Shown here: piece by piece, positions 8,934 to 20,587 of the stretch
How the letters are laid out: each line of letters starts with the position of its first letter
Position numbering within the stretch: position 1 is the stretch's first letter
NCBI GenBank assembly: GCA_030340625.1
Contig: JAOPHQ010005475.1
Location: 1 to 64,000 of the forward strand
Direction: 5' to 3'
Length of the DNA stretch: 64,000 bases
From: Merluccius polli
Lineage: Eukaryota; Chordata; Actinopteri; Gadiformes; Merlucciidae
Translations under genes and position numbers: made by a program
Notes under the pieces: generated by a model
The model's input: only the letters and a program-made list of their open reading frames with translations
Databases searched by the model: none
Told to the model about the DNA's origin: nothing

Positions 8934-9572
8934 CTGGAAGAGAGAGAGAGGAGACAAGTGGACAACAGGCTCAGTTACCATCACCACTCATAGGGAGCAC
9001 AGAGGGAAGGGAACATGAATATTCACCAAGAGTTGGAGCTGTTGATTGTAATGTGGACATTAACATCAATTCATTCATAACACATTTAAATGTTTCACCA
9101 ACTCTCAGGTGGCAGAATTTTCTTAATCATTATTTGTTTCACTTCCTTTTTCTTATATTTCATTTCGCATTCGGCCAAAAAACTACAGAAAAAACTTTAA
9201 CAGGAATAACAGGAATTTAACAGAAATAAAATATTCTATCATTATTATATTATATCTATCATTAAATTAGCATTAAATGATCACTGTACTTTCAGAAGTA
9301 ACAACAGAACCTGAATGATATTTGTTTGCCCATTTAATGAAGTACATAGTAAATACATTATATTCTTGATAAATGATGAATGCTCATCATAAAGAAATGA
9401 TTTGAAAAACAATGTCAACATTTAATAACTGAACAAGAATATGTCCTTAACCTATCCAATGAAAAAACGTCTTAAAATCTATACAATAAAAAATCTTCAC
9501 ACCTATTTTAATATAAAGGTAGTTTTCAAAGTTAGTAATATGTCAGGTAAAGAAAAGTTTCCTTATACTTAC

Positions 9573-9610
9573 AGTCAACAATGAGTTTGGTGCCTCCACC
9601 AAAAGTGTTC
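9573..9610 (-). CDS. Ig light-chain J segment, unit 2 (NTFGGGTKLIVD)
   Basis: 38-nt J with FGGG motif. The first full codon is AAC (Asn) instead of the Tyr of units 1, 3, 4 and 5. The donor is GTAAGT. Confidence 0.94.
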
Positions 9611-9649
9611 CACAGTGATACAAACTCATTAAGAGGCTGTACAAAAACC
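9611..9649 (-). other. J recombination signal, 23-bp spacer, unit 2
   Basis: Consensus heptamer and nonamer with a 23-bp spacer. Confidence 0.95.
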
Positions 9650-10186
9650 TCCCGCACATTGAAGACATAGCTTACTAGCACACACACACTAACTTATCAC
9701 AGAAACATGAATCAATGATTCAATCCAATAAAGTTATGGTTAGCAATGTCATGATGTGTTTTAAGTTAAGTAGATTTATAATAAAAATATAATAAATATA
9801 TTTTTTATTAAAGTTTAGTATTGTGTCAATATTTTCAATCCAATTTTAACAACTTTTGAAACTCAGCCAATCTTTGTAATATATTTACATAGGCTTCATG
9901 CAGTTATTACACACAGAATATTATATTATCTGTTTTGAAATATTTATATAGCATCTGTGTATTTTCAGAATTAAATATAAGCAACAGATTTCATACAAAC
10001 CAGCAGGAATTAGCCTAATTCAGAGAATAAGTTATAGATTATGAATTCCAATGGTTTCCTCCCAAATGATGTTTGTATTCCCATAGTGTGAATGTAGCAG
10101 AGATACAGTGGTCCTCCCAGAAGGTCTGCATCCACTCTCACCCCCAGTGTGATGAGTGGAAACAGGTCATTTCCATATAGAGGAAG

Positions 10187-10194
10187 CTTTGCAT
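10187..10194 (+). promoter_or_regulatory. V1 octamer-like element, unit 2
   Basis: CTTTGCAT, 108 bp before the start codon. Confidence 0.55.
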
Positions 10195-10294
10195 GCTCAG
10201 CTGAAACTGGGCTTCTGAGAGGGTTTAAAGTCCTTTGAGTTCAACACTGCAGGACTCTGAGCTGTCACTCAACACCCCAGAAACCGTGGCAACC

Positions 10295-10757
10295 ATGAAT
10301 CCCCTCAGCCTCCTGTTCTGGACAGTGGTCTGTGGATCCTTAGCAGGTCGGTTCATTCAACTCCATGACAACGTTGAAGAACGGTCGTTGTCTGCTTGTA
10401 TTTTCTATTGGATAACTCAATGTTTTGTTTGTTTGTTTTCTATAGGAACCAGCAGTCAGGTGACTGTGACTCAGCCACCAGTAGAGACTTTTACTGCAGG
10501 ATCCAGAGTGACTCTGACCTGTAAAACCAACCCAGCAGTTTACAGGTATTATCTAAACTGGTACCAACAGAAACCTGGAGAAGCCCCCAAGCTCCTAATA
10601 ACATATGCAACTACACGTGAATCATCAACACCAGCTCGGTTTAGTGGCAGTGGAAGCAGCACTGACTTCTCTCTGACCATCGACTGCGCCCAGCGTGAAG
10701 ATGCAGCAGTTTATTACTGTCAGAGTGAACACTACCTTAACAGTGCTTATGTGTTCA
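10295..10757 (+). CDS. Ig light-chain V segment, family 1, unit 2 (extra Cys)
   Basis: Leader 10295-10346, 99-bp intron, V exon 10446-10757. Cys, Trp and YYC are present. CDR1 (TNPAVYRYYLN) is one codon shorter than in the other family-1 genes. CDR2 is TYATTRES and CDR3 QSEHYLNSAYVF. FR3 reads TID-C-AQRED, where the others have Gly, so the domain has an unpaired third Cys. The leader intron is a multiple of three and free of stops, so the gene reads open even if the intron is retained. No V2 follows in this unit. Confidence 0.93.
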
Positions 10758-10785
10758 CACAGTGATTGAGAGCCGTACAAAAACC
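10758..10785 (+). other. V1 recombination signal, 12-bp spacer, unit 2
   Basis: CACAGTG, ATTGAGAGCCGT spacer, ACAAAAACC. Confidence 0.96.
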
Positions 10786-10969
10786 TCCCTCAGTCAGACT
10801 GTGTAGACACTGAGCTGTTACAGCAGGAACCTGCTGCAGCTGCTGAGGGGGAAGAGACTCTGACACAGAGCGCTGAGCACAGAGCTGCTCTAACCAGGGG
10901 CCTCAACCCAGCACCAGCATTATATTCCTCCACATTATTAAATATACAGCTACTACAACATGTCACATA

Positions 10970-11233
10970 CGACTACCTCAACTACAACATATGAATACAA
11001 TTATTATTATTGAATTATTATTATATTATAATACAACTACCTTAATTACAACCTATTACATATAAGTACATCAACTACTACCCCAACTACCACATATTAA
11101 ATCCTACTCCAACCTATTAAATAGTAGCTCAACTACAATATATGAACGACAACATATCATATACAACTACAACTTCAACTACAATATGTTAAATACAATT
11201 ATAACATATCAAATAAAACTACAACCTTACTAC
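10970..11233 (+). repeat. AT-rich CAACTAC minisatellite, unit 2
   Basis: Imperfect CTCAACTACAACATAT-type repeats that served as target for the following L1-like insertion. Confidence 0.6.
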
Positions 11234-11500
11234 AATACATTACATCTTTTTTTTTTAAAGACTTTATTTGTAATTTTCCAATTGTCATACACAACAATCA
11301 TATTCTCTGTTTTACAAATAACCACAGAAAAACAATCCCGACAACAAACAGAGACAGATCAAACCCAAAACCAACGTGACAAACTCGTCATAGACCACAG
11401 ACAGAAAAAGACAAGAGGAGAAAAACAAAAATAAACACAAACTAAACAAAACAACAACAACAAGTGCACCTAATAGGCCTACTTCTTGTTACAGGATTGC

Positions 11501-12154
11501 TCAAGGGCAGGTGTAATCATGCAGAGCTCCACTTCCAGACCAGGTAAATTGTTTCCATAAGTTATTCGAGGTCCCAGGTTTTGTGGAATCTGCTGATGGA
11601 ACTATTGAGGAACATCTGATCTTTTCCATCTTCAGGTTCTGCATAACGTCCCTCATCCAGTGGTGATGTGATGGAGGAGCAGCAGCCTTCCACTTGAATA
11701 CAATCAAGCGTCTAGCTAATAAGGAGGAAAAGGCAATGACCCTTTGTAAAGGAACAGGAGGAACAGATCCCGTTGGATCACAAAACCAACCAAAAACAGC
11801 AACCAAAGGAGACGGTGAGATGTTATAAGCATACGCATTAGAGATGACTTCAAAAAAGGATGACCAAAAAGGAGCAAGTTTCGGACGAGACCAGAACATA
11901 TGATAGGAAGTAGCCGGGGTCTTTTTACATCTGTCGCATAATGGGTCTACATTCGGAAATATTCTTGCTAATTTAGCTTTTGAGAAGTGGAATCTCTGCA
12001 ACACTTTATACTGTATTAAAGCATGTCTAGAACATATGGAAGAAGAGTGGATCCTAGTAAGAGCCATATCCCATTCGGCATCGGACAGCTGGACCCCCAA
12101 GTCATTTTCCCACTGTTCTCCAATATGTGAAATAGAGTGGTTGCAGCTATCCAT
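11501..12154 (-). pseudogene. L1-like ORF2 C-terminal fragment, unit 2
   Basis: 217 codons open to the stop. It contains a Cys-x2-Cys...His...Trp zinc-finger-like motif (LCDRCKKTPATSYHMFW) usual near the C-terminus of L1/Tx1 ORF2. The rest of ORF2 lies beyond the nested insertion, so it cannot make a functional protein. Confidence 0.8.
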
Positions 12155-12175
12155 AATAGGGGAAGAAATGTGACC

Positions 12176-13289
12176 TACAGCTCAGAAGAGCATCAAAGCA
12201 CACAGGAAACAGGTTGAGACTGATACAAACTATATAATTTATTTTTCAATCCAGGTAGCATAAGATCAATAAAATTAATTCCAATTTTAAAACTTCAAAA
12301 GGTACAAATGCTAAAACCGCTAGACTATTTTCACAGCAATGATGTTGAATTAGGCACTCAACATAGACTCCAGGCCTACAATCTCAGAGCTTCCACAAGA
12401 GGCAAATCCGGACAGTTAGGCTACCTCACAAAAACAAAGTAACACACAAATGGAAAAAAAAAAATGAAATCAACTAGTGATCCACAACAATGCAAATATG
12501 GCATAAACCAAAGTAATACAAAGACACGCAAAACAAAACAAATCTAACCACAGCACACCACTGAGAGCGAGGAGCCCTGCTTGACACTTATGGTGAAGGA
12601 GTTAGTTAGGCCTGGGGCCGCAGCCCAGTAGCCTAGACTATGAAGAGTCTAAATGTTCACAGTATACATAAATAAAATAAAGGATAGCAAGATGGCACTC
12701 GGCATAAAGAAAACAAACGGAAATGAACCAAAACAAAACAGTGGCTATTATCACTACCAGCACAGTCGTTCCTGCTTTATCATGGCAACGGGATTACCGT
12801 GTACTCCAGAACCCCTACATAAACCTCCCAGGTCCCAGCCCAACCTCCGTTTGGATGCAGCCTGCGCTGACAATGCAAGGAATACAGAAAACACCAGTCT
12901 TCGGTTGCATATCACTCAGTCATCCGTGTTACTATGCCGTCAGTCTATATGAAATCTCCAGGTCAGTCTGCCTAAACGCAATGCTTTACTTCTCAGCCCA
13001 CGGATGCTACCAGCGGCAGCTCTACTCACCCAGCACAGGTCTTGCCCTGAGTTATTAGCAACGCCAAGGAGAACAAACGATACTTCGCCTCGAGACTTTA
13101 TTGGTCATGTGATTGTCAATGTAAAAACGCTCCTCCCCAAGTCAGCTATCAGCGCCTACTGCAGTCTACATAAATAAATGATATTCTGCTTTCATTCAGC
13201 ATATTGACCCTTTATAGGGAATCCAGACAGGAAGGAGGGGGAAGAGTAGGAAAATTAGCAAACTTTTTACCAGTAAAGTCTCTGCAAGT
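12176..13289. other. Unassigned inserted DNA inside the L1-like element
   Basis: About 1.1 kb with no coherent coding region. It has poly(A) and AT-rich stretches and no recognised family. A near-identical copy lies at about 62250-63366 in unit 8. It may be the 5' part of the nested L2-like LINE or a separate repeat. Confidence 0.4.
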
Positions 13290-14953
13290 ATCGCAAAAAT
13301 CGCAGGATCAACGCTCGCAAGGCTGCAGGGCCTGACAACATTCCCGGTCGTGTGCTGAAGGACTGTGCAGAGGAGCTCACAGATGTCCTCACAGACATGT
13401 TCAACACCTCCCTGAGCCAAGCTGTGGTCCCCACCTGCTTCAAGAGCACCACCATCATCCCGGTACCAAAGAAGGCCTCTCCATCCTGCTTCAACGACTA
13501 CCGCCCGGTTGCACTGACCCCCATCATCATGAAGTGCTTTGAGCGGTTGGTCATGCAGCATATCAAATCCATCCTCCCCCCTTCACTGGACCCATACCAG
13601 TTTGCATATCGGGCCAGCAGGTCGACTGATGATGCAATCTCCACCGTCCTCCACTCAGCTCTCACCCACCTGGAGACCAAGGACTCGTATGTGAGGATGC
13701 TGTTCCTAGACTTTAGTTCAACTTTCAACACGATCATCCCTCAGCAGCTCATCCGGAGGCTGGACTGTCTAGGACTGCAGACCTCACTATGTAACTGGCT
13801 GTTGGACTTCCTGACCGGAAGACCGCAGGCAGTCCGGGTCAGCAGGAACGCATCCAGCACAAACATGCTGAACACAGGGGCCCCCCCAAGGATGCGTGCT
13901 CAGCCCCCTTCTCTTCACCCTGCTGACCCACGACTGCACTCCATCATTCAGCAACGACCTCTTTGTCAAGTTTGCGGACGACACGACTGTGGTGGGGCTC
14001 ATCAACCACAACGGTGAGTCGAACTACAGGGAAGAGGTGAGCCAACTGGCCGAGTGGTGCAGAGACAACAATCTCTCTCTCAACGTGCAGAAGACGAAGG
14101 AGATTGTTGTCGACTTCCGCAGAGCCTCCACCCAGCACCCCCCCACTGACCATCAACGGTGCTGCTGTGGAGAGAGTGAGCAGCACCAAGTTCCTGGGAG
14201 TGCATCTCACTGAGGACCTCTCCTGGAGCTGCAACACCGCATCACTGGCCGGCAAAGCTCAGCAGCGCATAGTGAGAGCAGCTGAGAAGATCGTCCGTGC
14301 CCCCCTCCCCTCCCTCCAAGACATCTACAATTCACGCCTGTCCCGCAAAGCATTCAGCATTGCGGGCGACTCCACCCACCCCACCCACTGCCTCTTCAGC
14401 CTCCTGCCCTCTGGGAGGAGGATGAGGAGTCTAAAGGCAAGGACCAGCAGACTGAAGGACAGCTTCGTCCACCAGGCCGTCAGGATGCTGAACTCCCTCC
14501 CAGCACTGACCCCCCTTCTTTCTCTGCCCTCTGCACCCACAAAGTCTGGACACTAACCCCCACCCATCCACCCCCACACACCTGCACACAACCCCTCCCC
14601 CAAGAGCCTGGACATTAACCCCCGCCCATCCACCCCCACACACCTGCACACTTCTCCCCTTCCCCACCACCATTCACAGTCACCTTACAAACTATTTCTG
14701 TCTCATACTATCTATACTGTTTATACTGTCCATAATGTTTATATATTACATACATATATTTATTTTTAAAACTTGTATATATTCTCTTCTCTTTTAATTT
14801 ATATTCTTATTTTATATCTATTTTTAATATTTATATATTGTATACGTGTGTATAGCTGTTTTTGCACCAGCGATCAAGGGAAACGGCATTTCGGTTTTTG
14901 TGTATGTCCTGTTCGTGAAAATTGACAATAAAGTTTGACTTGACTTGACTTGA
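13290..14953 (+). pseudogene. L2/Rex1-like LINE reverse transcriptase, broken, unit 2
   Basis: A plus-strand RT with KAAGPDNIPGRVLKDC, YRPVALTPIIMKCFERLV, MLFLDFSSTFNTI, and later KFADDTTVVGL in another frame. It continues to a C-terminal region with FSLLPSGRRMRSL. Two frame changes break it: an extra C in a C-run near 13885, and an indel in the C-run near 14140. The 3' end carries a TTGAC-type repeat (14936-14953). It lies nested, in opposite orientation, in the L1-like element. Confidence 0.85.
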
Positions 14954-16265
14954 AAAAATGATTATTGGACAGACAGAATTTTCTGGATAGCTGTTCAAAG
15001 CTAGCAAAAGTATTGTTGACATACAGGTCCTCAATACTATGAATAACCTTATCATACCACATTTTGAAGCCATTGTCCAATAAAGATGGTTGAATTAAGT
15101 GATTACGTATTATTGGTGAGTGAATAGAAATACTCTGAATACCCAGACATCTTTTGAACTGGTTCACGATACATAAGGATTGAGTTACAATTATATTATC
15201 TTTAATATTATTAACTAGTGATGGTAGGGGAGCACAAAGTAAGGCAGAGTGAGGGCTGTTTGTAACCTTTTCAATCTGGAGCCATGCAGGGATCCTATCC
15301 AATCTTTTAACCACAGAGAAGTGGCATTCAAATTCACAGCCCAATAATTCGTACAACAAATTTGGAAGGGAAAGCCCACCTACACCTTTTGGTCTTTCCA
15401 TAAATTATTTTCTTATGCGAGCTGGTTTATGATTCCATATAAAGGAAGAAATCATGTGATTAAATGTCTTAAAAAAAGATTGTGATATGAAAACAGGCAA
15501 CGGCTGAAACAAACATAGAAACTTTGGCACAATATTCATCTTTACAGAATGTGTTCTCCCGATGAGAGAGAGAGGCAAAATAGAAACCATCTTTTAATAT
15601 CTTGTTCACACTGTTCCAGCAGAGGAGCAAGGTTACTTTTAAATAGACTGTAATAGGATTTGGTGACTTTTACACCTGGATATGTAAAGGCCTCGGCGGA
15701 TAACTTACATAGCAGATTGGGATATTCTCTAGCATTACTACTAATGGGGAAGTATTCACTTTTATTAAAATTTAGTTTGTATCCAGATATGTTTAATACA
15801 TTAAATCTTCAATACAACTACAAATTCAAACATATTAAATATGACACCTCAACAACAATATGTTAATTACAATTACATCATATGAAGTACAACTACTCCC
15901 TCTCTCTCTCTGGCTGAGGACAGACTGTCAGGTTTCTCTGCAGGTGAGTCTTAATTAGTGAGTGGCTGCAGGTGAGGCTGATTGCCAAACCAGCAGCAGC
16001 TGTGTTGAATAGAATTGATCCTCAGTGACCTCACCCAGTCCCCCTGTGGGGGGGAACTATCGCTGTCCTAGGTGCTGAAGTCTCTCCCCAGCCCATGTGG
16101 AGGGTGTGTGTGTGTGTGTGTGTGTGTGTCCACCCAAATCATCCAATCACGTTTCTTATAGGTTTGAACTACGACACTTCAGAGAAAAGTATTTTCCTAC
16201 AGTTCATTGCTGAAATACAACAATATATTTCCGTTGCTGACGTTAACCATGCTGTTGTTTGGCAG

Positions 16266-16352
16266 CATCCGTTCCTGGAGATGGCCGAGCCTCGGTCCAC
16301 CCTCACAGCCCTCATCCTGGCAGCTAAGGAAGCCATGAGGAACCACCGCTAA
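16266..16352 (+). pseudogene. PAK-like kinase terminal exon, copy 2
   Basis: Same 28-codon exon as copy 1, after a TTTGGCAG acceptor. Ends EAMRNHR then TAA. A GT microsatellite lies upstream at about 16105-16129. Confidence 0.75.
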
Positions 16353-16822
16353 ACACTAGCCTCCGTCTGCTACAGGCTAACCCAATGACACGCATACTGC
16401 TGCAGAAGCTGTAAGATATTATTCAAGATGGGCCTGAACAGAGTTGAGTTCATGAAATCACTCTTTATTGTAATGGCTGTGGTTTGACACAAGAGGGCAG
16501 CGTTGAGCTGGTTTGTGGACATGCACACAAACTGCTTTCACTGGAGTCTCCAGAGACTCTTCTGAGAGCCTCAGCCCTACATTTACACTGACTATCTGTC
16601 ACCAAGAGACACAGGTGCACATCTGCTAAAACTGGACATCATTTGAATAGATACAGTTCACTGAACACAGAATATGTTTAATGAACCAGAATTTTTGTGA
16701 TGTCGGTTTGGTCTTTGACTCATATGAACATTATGAATATGTTACTGTTTGCACCACTCAGCAGGCTAGGGTTCATATGTCCTGGTGAGAGATACTGAAT
16801 GTGTTTTGAGACGTAGTTTTAC

Positions 16823-16942
16823 ATGTTTCTAAGTTGTTATCTGCAGAAACCTGGACATGCCCTGATCTACTATTTCATGAAGTGGCATGAAGTCAGTCTG
16901 AGACACATGGGTCATCTCAGCAGCAGTGGCTCTATGACTGAC
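16823..16942 (+). pseudogene. V-segment relic, unit 3
   Basis: FR2-FR3 fragment identical in pattern to the other units (SCYLQKPGHA, SSSGSMTD). Confidence 0.6.
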
Positions 16943-17380
16943 ACTGGTCCACTGAATACAGTGAACACACTGTCCAAGCACATCCACACAACCAACACTT
17001 TGCTCATTCAGAGATACACACCATAGCTTTAACCCTTCATTCAGAATGGCAGTAAAACTCACTTCATTAAGTAATTTAATAGAGACCTCAAATAGTTTCC
17101 CCATTCTGAATAAAGATTCATTCGCCTGGCTTAAAATGACAAGATATAAAATAAGAATGATTGCATGAAAAGTGAATTTTTCCATCTTTATTATATCATC
17201 AGCATACAATGTGATAAACACAAGCAAGGGATGAAAACCAGAAAGCATAATAATAATAATGGCTCAAAGACATGTTAATGTGAATCATCAAAAGCTGCAG
17301 CGCTACCTTAGACAGAGAGATATAAAGCAGACGTGTCAGAGGAGATTTGTATTGTACAGTACTTCCATGCTGGAGCCTCT

Positions 17381-17703
17381 CTACTCTGAACACTGGCCAG
17401 GATTCAGGGTTTGAGCGACAGGCGTCTGGCCACTCTTACTGGCCTCACAGCTCACTGAGCCCGCCTTCCTCCACTGGTCTGCAGGGAGGGTCAAGGTGCT
17501 GCTCCAGCCGTAGTGGCCATCTTTCCCCAGGACCCCCAGACTATCTGACACCCCCCCAGACCTGCTGCTGCCCTCCACCTTCCAGCCAAGCGTCCAGTCT
17601 GAGGGGAAGCCCCCACTGGCCGTACACAGCAGTGTAGCGCTGCCCTGCTCCAGCTCCACTCTGGAGGGAGGGAGGACGCTCAGCCTGGGCTGCACCACTC
17701 CCA
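17381..17703 (-). CDS. Ig light-chain constant domain exon, unit 3
   Basis: 107-codon CL with all cysteines and the core Trp. It differs from unit 1 by Leu to Thr right after the first Cys (LLCTASGG). The acceptor is CCCAG instead of TCCAG. A minus-strand AATAAA lies at 17187-17192. Confidence 0.95.
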
Positions 17704-18329
17704 CTGGGAGAGAGAGAGAGGAGACAAGTGGACAACAGGCTCAGTTACCATCACCATAGGGAGCACAGAGGGAAGGGAACATGAATATTCACCAAGAGTT
17801 GGAGCTGTTGATTGTAATGTGGAAATTAACATCAATTCATTCATAAAACATTTAAATGTTTCACCAACTGTCAGGTGGCAGAACTTTTCTGAATAATTAT
17901 TTGTTTCACTTCCTTTTTCTTATATTTCATTTCACGTTCAGCCAAAAGACTATAGAAATATCTATAACAGGATATTTAAAGCACAGAAATACATTTTTAA
18001 AAAATGTGTTTCATTAAATGATCACTGTACTTTCAGAAGTAAAAACAGAACCTGAATGATATTTGTTTGCCCATTTATATGAAGTACATAGAAAATGAAT
18101 TATATTCTTAATAAAGGATGAATGCTCATCATAAAGAAATGATTTGAAAAACAATGTCAACAATTACATTTAATAACTGAACAAGAATATGTTTACACTG
18201 TCCTTAACCTATCCAATGAAAAAACATCTTAAAATAAATACAATAAAAAATCTTCACACCTATTTTAATATAAAGGTAGTTTTCAAAGTGAGTAATATGT
18301 CAGATAAAGAAAAGTTTCCTTGTACTTAC

Positions 18330-18367
18330 AGTCAACGATGAGTTTGGTGCCTCCACCAAAAGTGTAC
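18330..18367 (-). CDS. Ig light-chain J segment, unit 3 (YTFGGGTKLIVD)
   Basis: 38-nt J identical to unit 1, with a GTAAGT donor. Because of the Gypsy insertion, its nearest V lies about 7 kb away instead of about 1 kb. Confidence 0.94.
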
Positions 18368-18406
18368 CACAGTGATACAAACTCATTAAGAGGCTGTACA
18401 AAAACC
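18368..18406 (-). other. J recombination signal, 23-bp spacer, unit 3
   Basis: Consensus heptamer and nonamer with a 23-bp spacer. Confidence 0.95.
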
Positions 18407-18782
18407 TCCCGCACATTGAAGACATAGCTTACTGGCACACACACACTAACTTATCACAGAAACATGAATCAATGATTCAACCCAATAAAGTTATGGTTAG
18501 CAATGTCATTGATGTGTTTTAAGTTAAGTAGATTTATAATAAAATATAGATCCTACATATATTTTTATAAAACGTTCAGTATTGTGTAGATATTTTCTAT
18601 ACAATTTAACAACTTTTGAAACTCAGCCAATCTTTGTAATATATGTACATAGGCTTCATGCAGTTATTACAAACAGATATAATATATTATCTCTTTTGAA
18701 ACATTTATATAACATCTGTGTATTTTCAGAATTAAATATAAGCAACAGATTTCATACAAACCAGCAGGAATTAGCCTAATTC

Positions 18783-19616
18783 TGTTACACCACGTCCTGC
18801 TACACGGTCCAATACCTCCATCTAGTGGACGCTTGTCGTCTCTACCAGTCATTCCCCACACACACCTGTTCCTAATTAATAATCACTGTTTCCCTATTTA
18901 AGCCCGGGATTGTCAAGCAGCCGTCGCCAGTTCGTTGTTTCCCTAACCTACTAGTAATTCCCAGCCTGACTACGCCTGTTCCAGCCCTTGTTGCCGATCC
19001 CTGCCTGCCTGACGACCCCCCCTGTTCCAGCCCTTGTTGCCGACCCCTGCCTGCCTGACGACCCACCTGTCCAGCCCTTGTTGCCGACCCCTGCCTGCCT
19101 GACGACCCACCTGTCCAGCCCTTGTTGCCGACCCCTGCCTGCCTGACGACCCACCTGTCCAGCCCTCGTTGCCGACCCCTGCCTGCCTGACGACCCACCT
19201 GTCCAGCCCTGGTTGCCGACCCCCTGCCTGCCTGACGACCCGCCTGTTCCAGCCCTTGTTGCCGACCCCTGCCTGTCCGACTACCAGCCCCGTTGCCGAC
19301 CCCTGCCTGTCCGACTACCAGCCCCGTTGCCGACCCCTGCCTGTCCGACTACCAGCCCGTTGCCGACCCCTGCCTGTCCGACTACCAGCCCGTTGCCGAC
19401 CCCTGCCTGTCCGACTACCAGCCCCGTTGCCGAGCCCCCCCGCCTGCCTGACTACCCGTCCCCTGCCTAGCCCTTGTCCACCTGATTGCCTGCCCCGTAC
19501 CAGACCCCCGCTAGCCTGACTCCCCGAACGATCACCCAATAAATTCCTTTGCCTTTTCTCCTGTCTCTGCCTCCCTGTGTCCAGCATTTGGGTCCCAGTG
19601 TTCTTGTACCTTAACA
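18783..19616 (+). repeat. Gypsy 5' LTR
   Basis: Starts TGTTACACC and ends CTTAACA. Contains two tandem-repeat tracts (about 44-bp units from about 18975, then about 34-bp units from about 19258 to 19440), and an AATAAA near 19540. Confidence 0.94.
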
Positions 19617-19633
19617 GTACGAACTGGCCAAAC

Positions 19634-20587
19634 ATGGACCCAGCTGACGCAGAGGGGTTCAGGGCAATGATCTCCCGCCAAGGGACTCTCTTGGGCCAAC
19701 ACGATCAGGCCTTGCAGGAGATCGCCACCGCCCTCCGGGAGCTGACTCTAGCCGTCGGCGCTCAGCTCCCCGCCCCCCCAGAACCACCAGCCCCCACCCC
19801 GAGTCCGTTGGTTTCTCCCCGGGAACCTTTCATCCCAGCCCCCCAACGTTATGGAGGGGATCTGGGATCCTGCCGGTCATTCCTTACCCAGTGTTCCCTT
19901 GTTTTTGAGATGCAGCCCCAGACTTACCCCACCGAGAGATCAAAGATAGCTTACCTGATCGGTTCGCTGAGTGGCGAGGCTCTCGCGTGGGCCGCGGCGG
20001 TGTGGGAACGTGGGTCTTCGGTTTGTTATGACTACGGCGCCTTCACGGATGATATGAGGAAGGTCTTTGATCATCCTGTCCGGGGCAGGGAGGCCTCCCA
20101 ACGTCTCCTGCAGCTTCGCCAGGGATCACGCAGCGTAGCCTCTTTTGCAGTGGAGTTCCGGACCCTCGCTGCTGAGAGCGGCTGGAACGAGGAGGCGCTG
20201 CAGGGGGTATTCCAAAATGCGCTCAGTAGCGAGCTAAAGGACCGCTTAACCTCCTGGGAGGAACCCGCGGACTTAGACCATCTCATTTCTCTCGCGATTC
20301 ACATGGACAATCGTTTGCGAGAGCGGCGCAGAGAGAGAGGCACCCGCTCGTTCGCCACGCCCCCTTTTGAGTCGCCGGCTGCTACGCAGTCCTCCCTCCC
20401 GGTTACCGTTCCTCCCCGCTATGGGCGGCCCCCTTCCCCCGAGCCGATGCAGATCGGACGCACACACCTTACTCCCGAGGAGAGGGAGCGGCGTATTCGA
20501 TCTGGAGCTTGTTTGTATTGCGGCACTTCCGGTCATTTTCGATCCGGATGCCCCGCCCTCTCGGGAAAAGAACGGGCTCGTCAGTAA
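19634..20587 (+). CDS. gag: Gypsy Gag, 317 codons
   Basis: Structural protein that packages element RNA. I chose the ATG at 19634 (MDPADAEGF...), just after the LTR, over an upstream in-frame ATG inside the LTR. A helical N-terminal region is followed by a proline-rich linker and a retroviral-type capsid-like core. A CCHC zinc knuckle, CLYCGTSGHFRSGC (C-x2-C-x4-H-x4-C), lies near residue 292. The stop is TAA at 20585-20587. Pol continues in the -1 frame through a slippery site just before the stop. Confidence 0.9.
   Translation: MDPADAEGFRAMISRQGTLLGQHDQALQEIATALRELTLAVGAQLPAPPEPPAPTPSPLVSPREPFIPAPQRYGGDLGSCRSFLTQCSLVFEMQPQTYPTERSKIAYLIGSLSGEALAWAAAVWERGSSVCYDYGAFTDDMRKVFDHPVRGREASQRLLQLRQGSRSVASFAVEFRTLAAESGWNEEALQGVFQNALSSELKDRLTSWEEPADLDHLISLAIHMDNRLRERRRERGTRSFATPPFESPAATQSSLPVTVPPRYGRPPSPEPMQIGRTHLTPEERERRIRSGACLYCGTSGHFRSGCPALSGKERARQ
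20563..20569 (+). promoter_or_regulatory. Probable -1 ribosomal frameshift site G GGA AAA
   Basis: The heptamer GGGAAAA is in the X XXY YYZ register relative to gag, 18 nt before the gag stop. A -1 slip leads straight into the open pol frame. Sushi-type elements and their domesticated relative PEG10 use GGGAAAC-type sites. Any downstream pseudoknot was not tested. Confidence 0.75.

Larger units (their letters stand above)
11249..15794 (-). mobile_element. Tx1/L1-like LINE with nested insertion, unit 2
   Basis: A minus-strand, 5'-truncated L1-like element. Its 3' end has AATAAA and a poly(A) tract (plus-strand T-run at about 11247-11256). It is flanked by a 15-bp target duplication, AATACATTAMATCTT (11234-11248 and 15795-15809, one mismatch). 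Coding remnants lie at 15405-15590 and 14874-15401 (FIWNHKPARIRK, then GGLSLPNLLYELLG) and at 11501-12154 (LCDRCKKTPATSYHMFW), which are typical of the C-terminal part of L1 ORF2. The element is interrupted between about 12176 and 14953 by other inserted DNA. Confidence 0.85.

Noticed and set aside
12653..13058. Overlapping 99- and 111-codon frames in the unassigned insert
   Set aside because: No similarity, different frames, within a duplicated retroelement composite.
18872..19198. Gly/Arg/Gln-rich minus-strand repeat frames in the Gypsy LTRs
   Set aside because: Produced by GC-rich tandem DNA repeats; no coding evidence.
18975..19440. Regular repeats that could be mistaken for a CRISPR array
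   Set aside because: No unique spacers, eukaryotic context, and duplicated in both LTRs.
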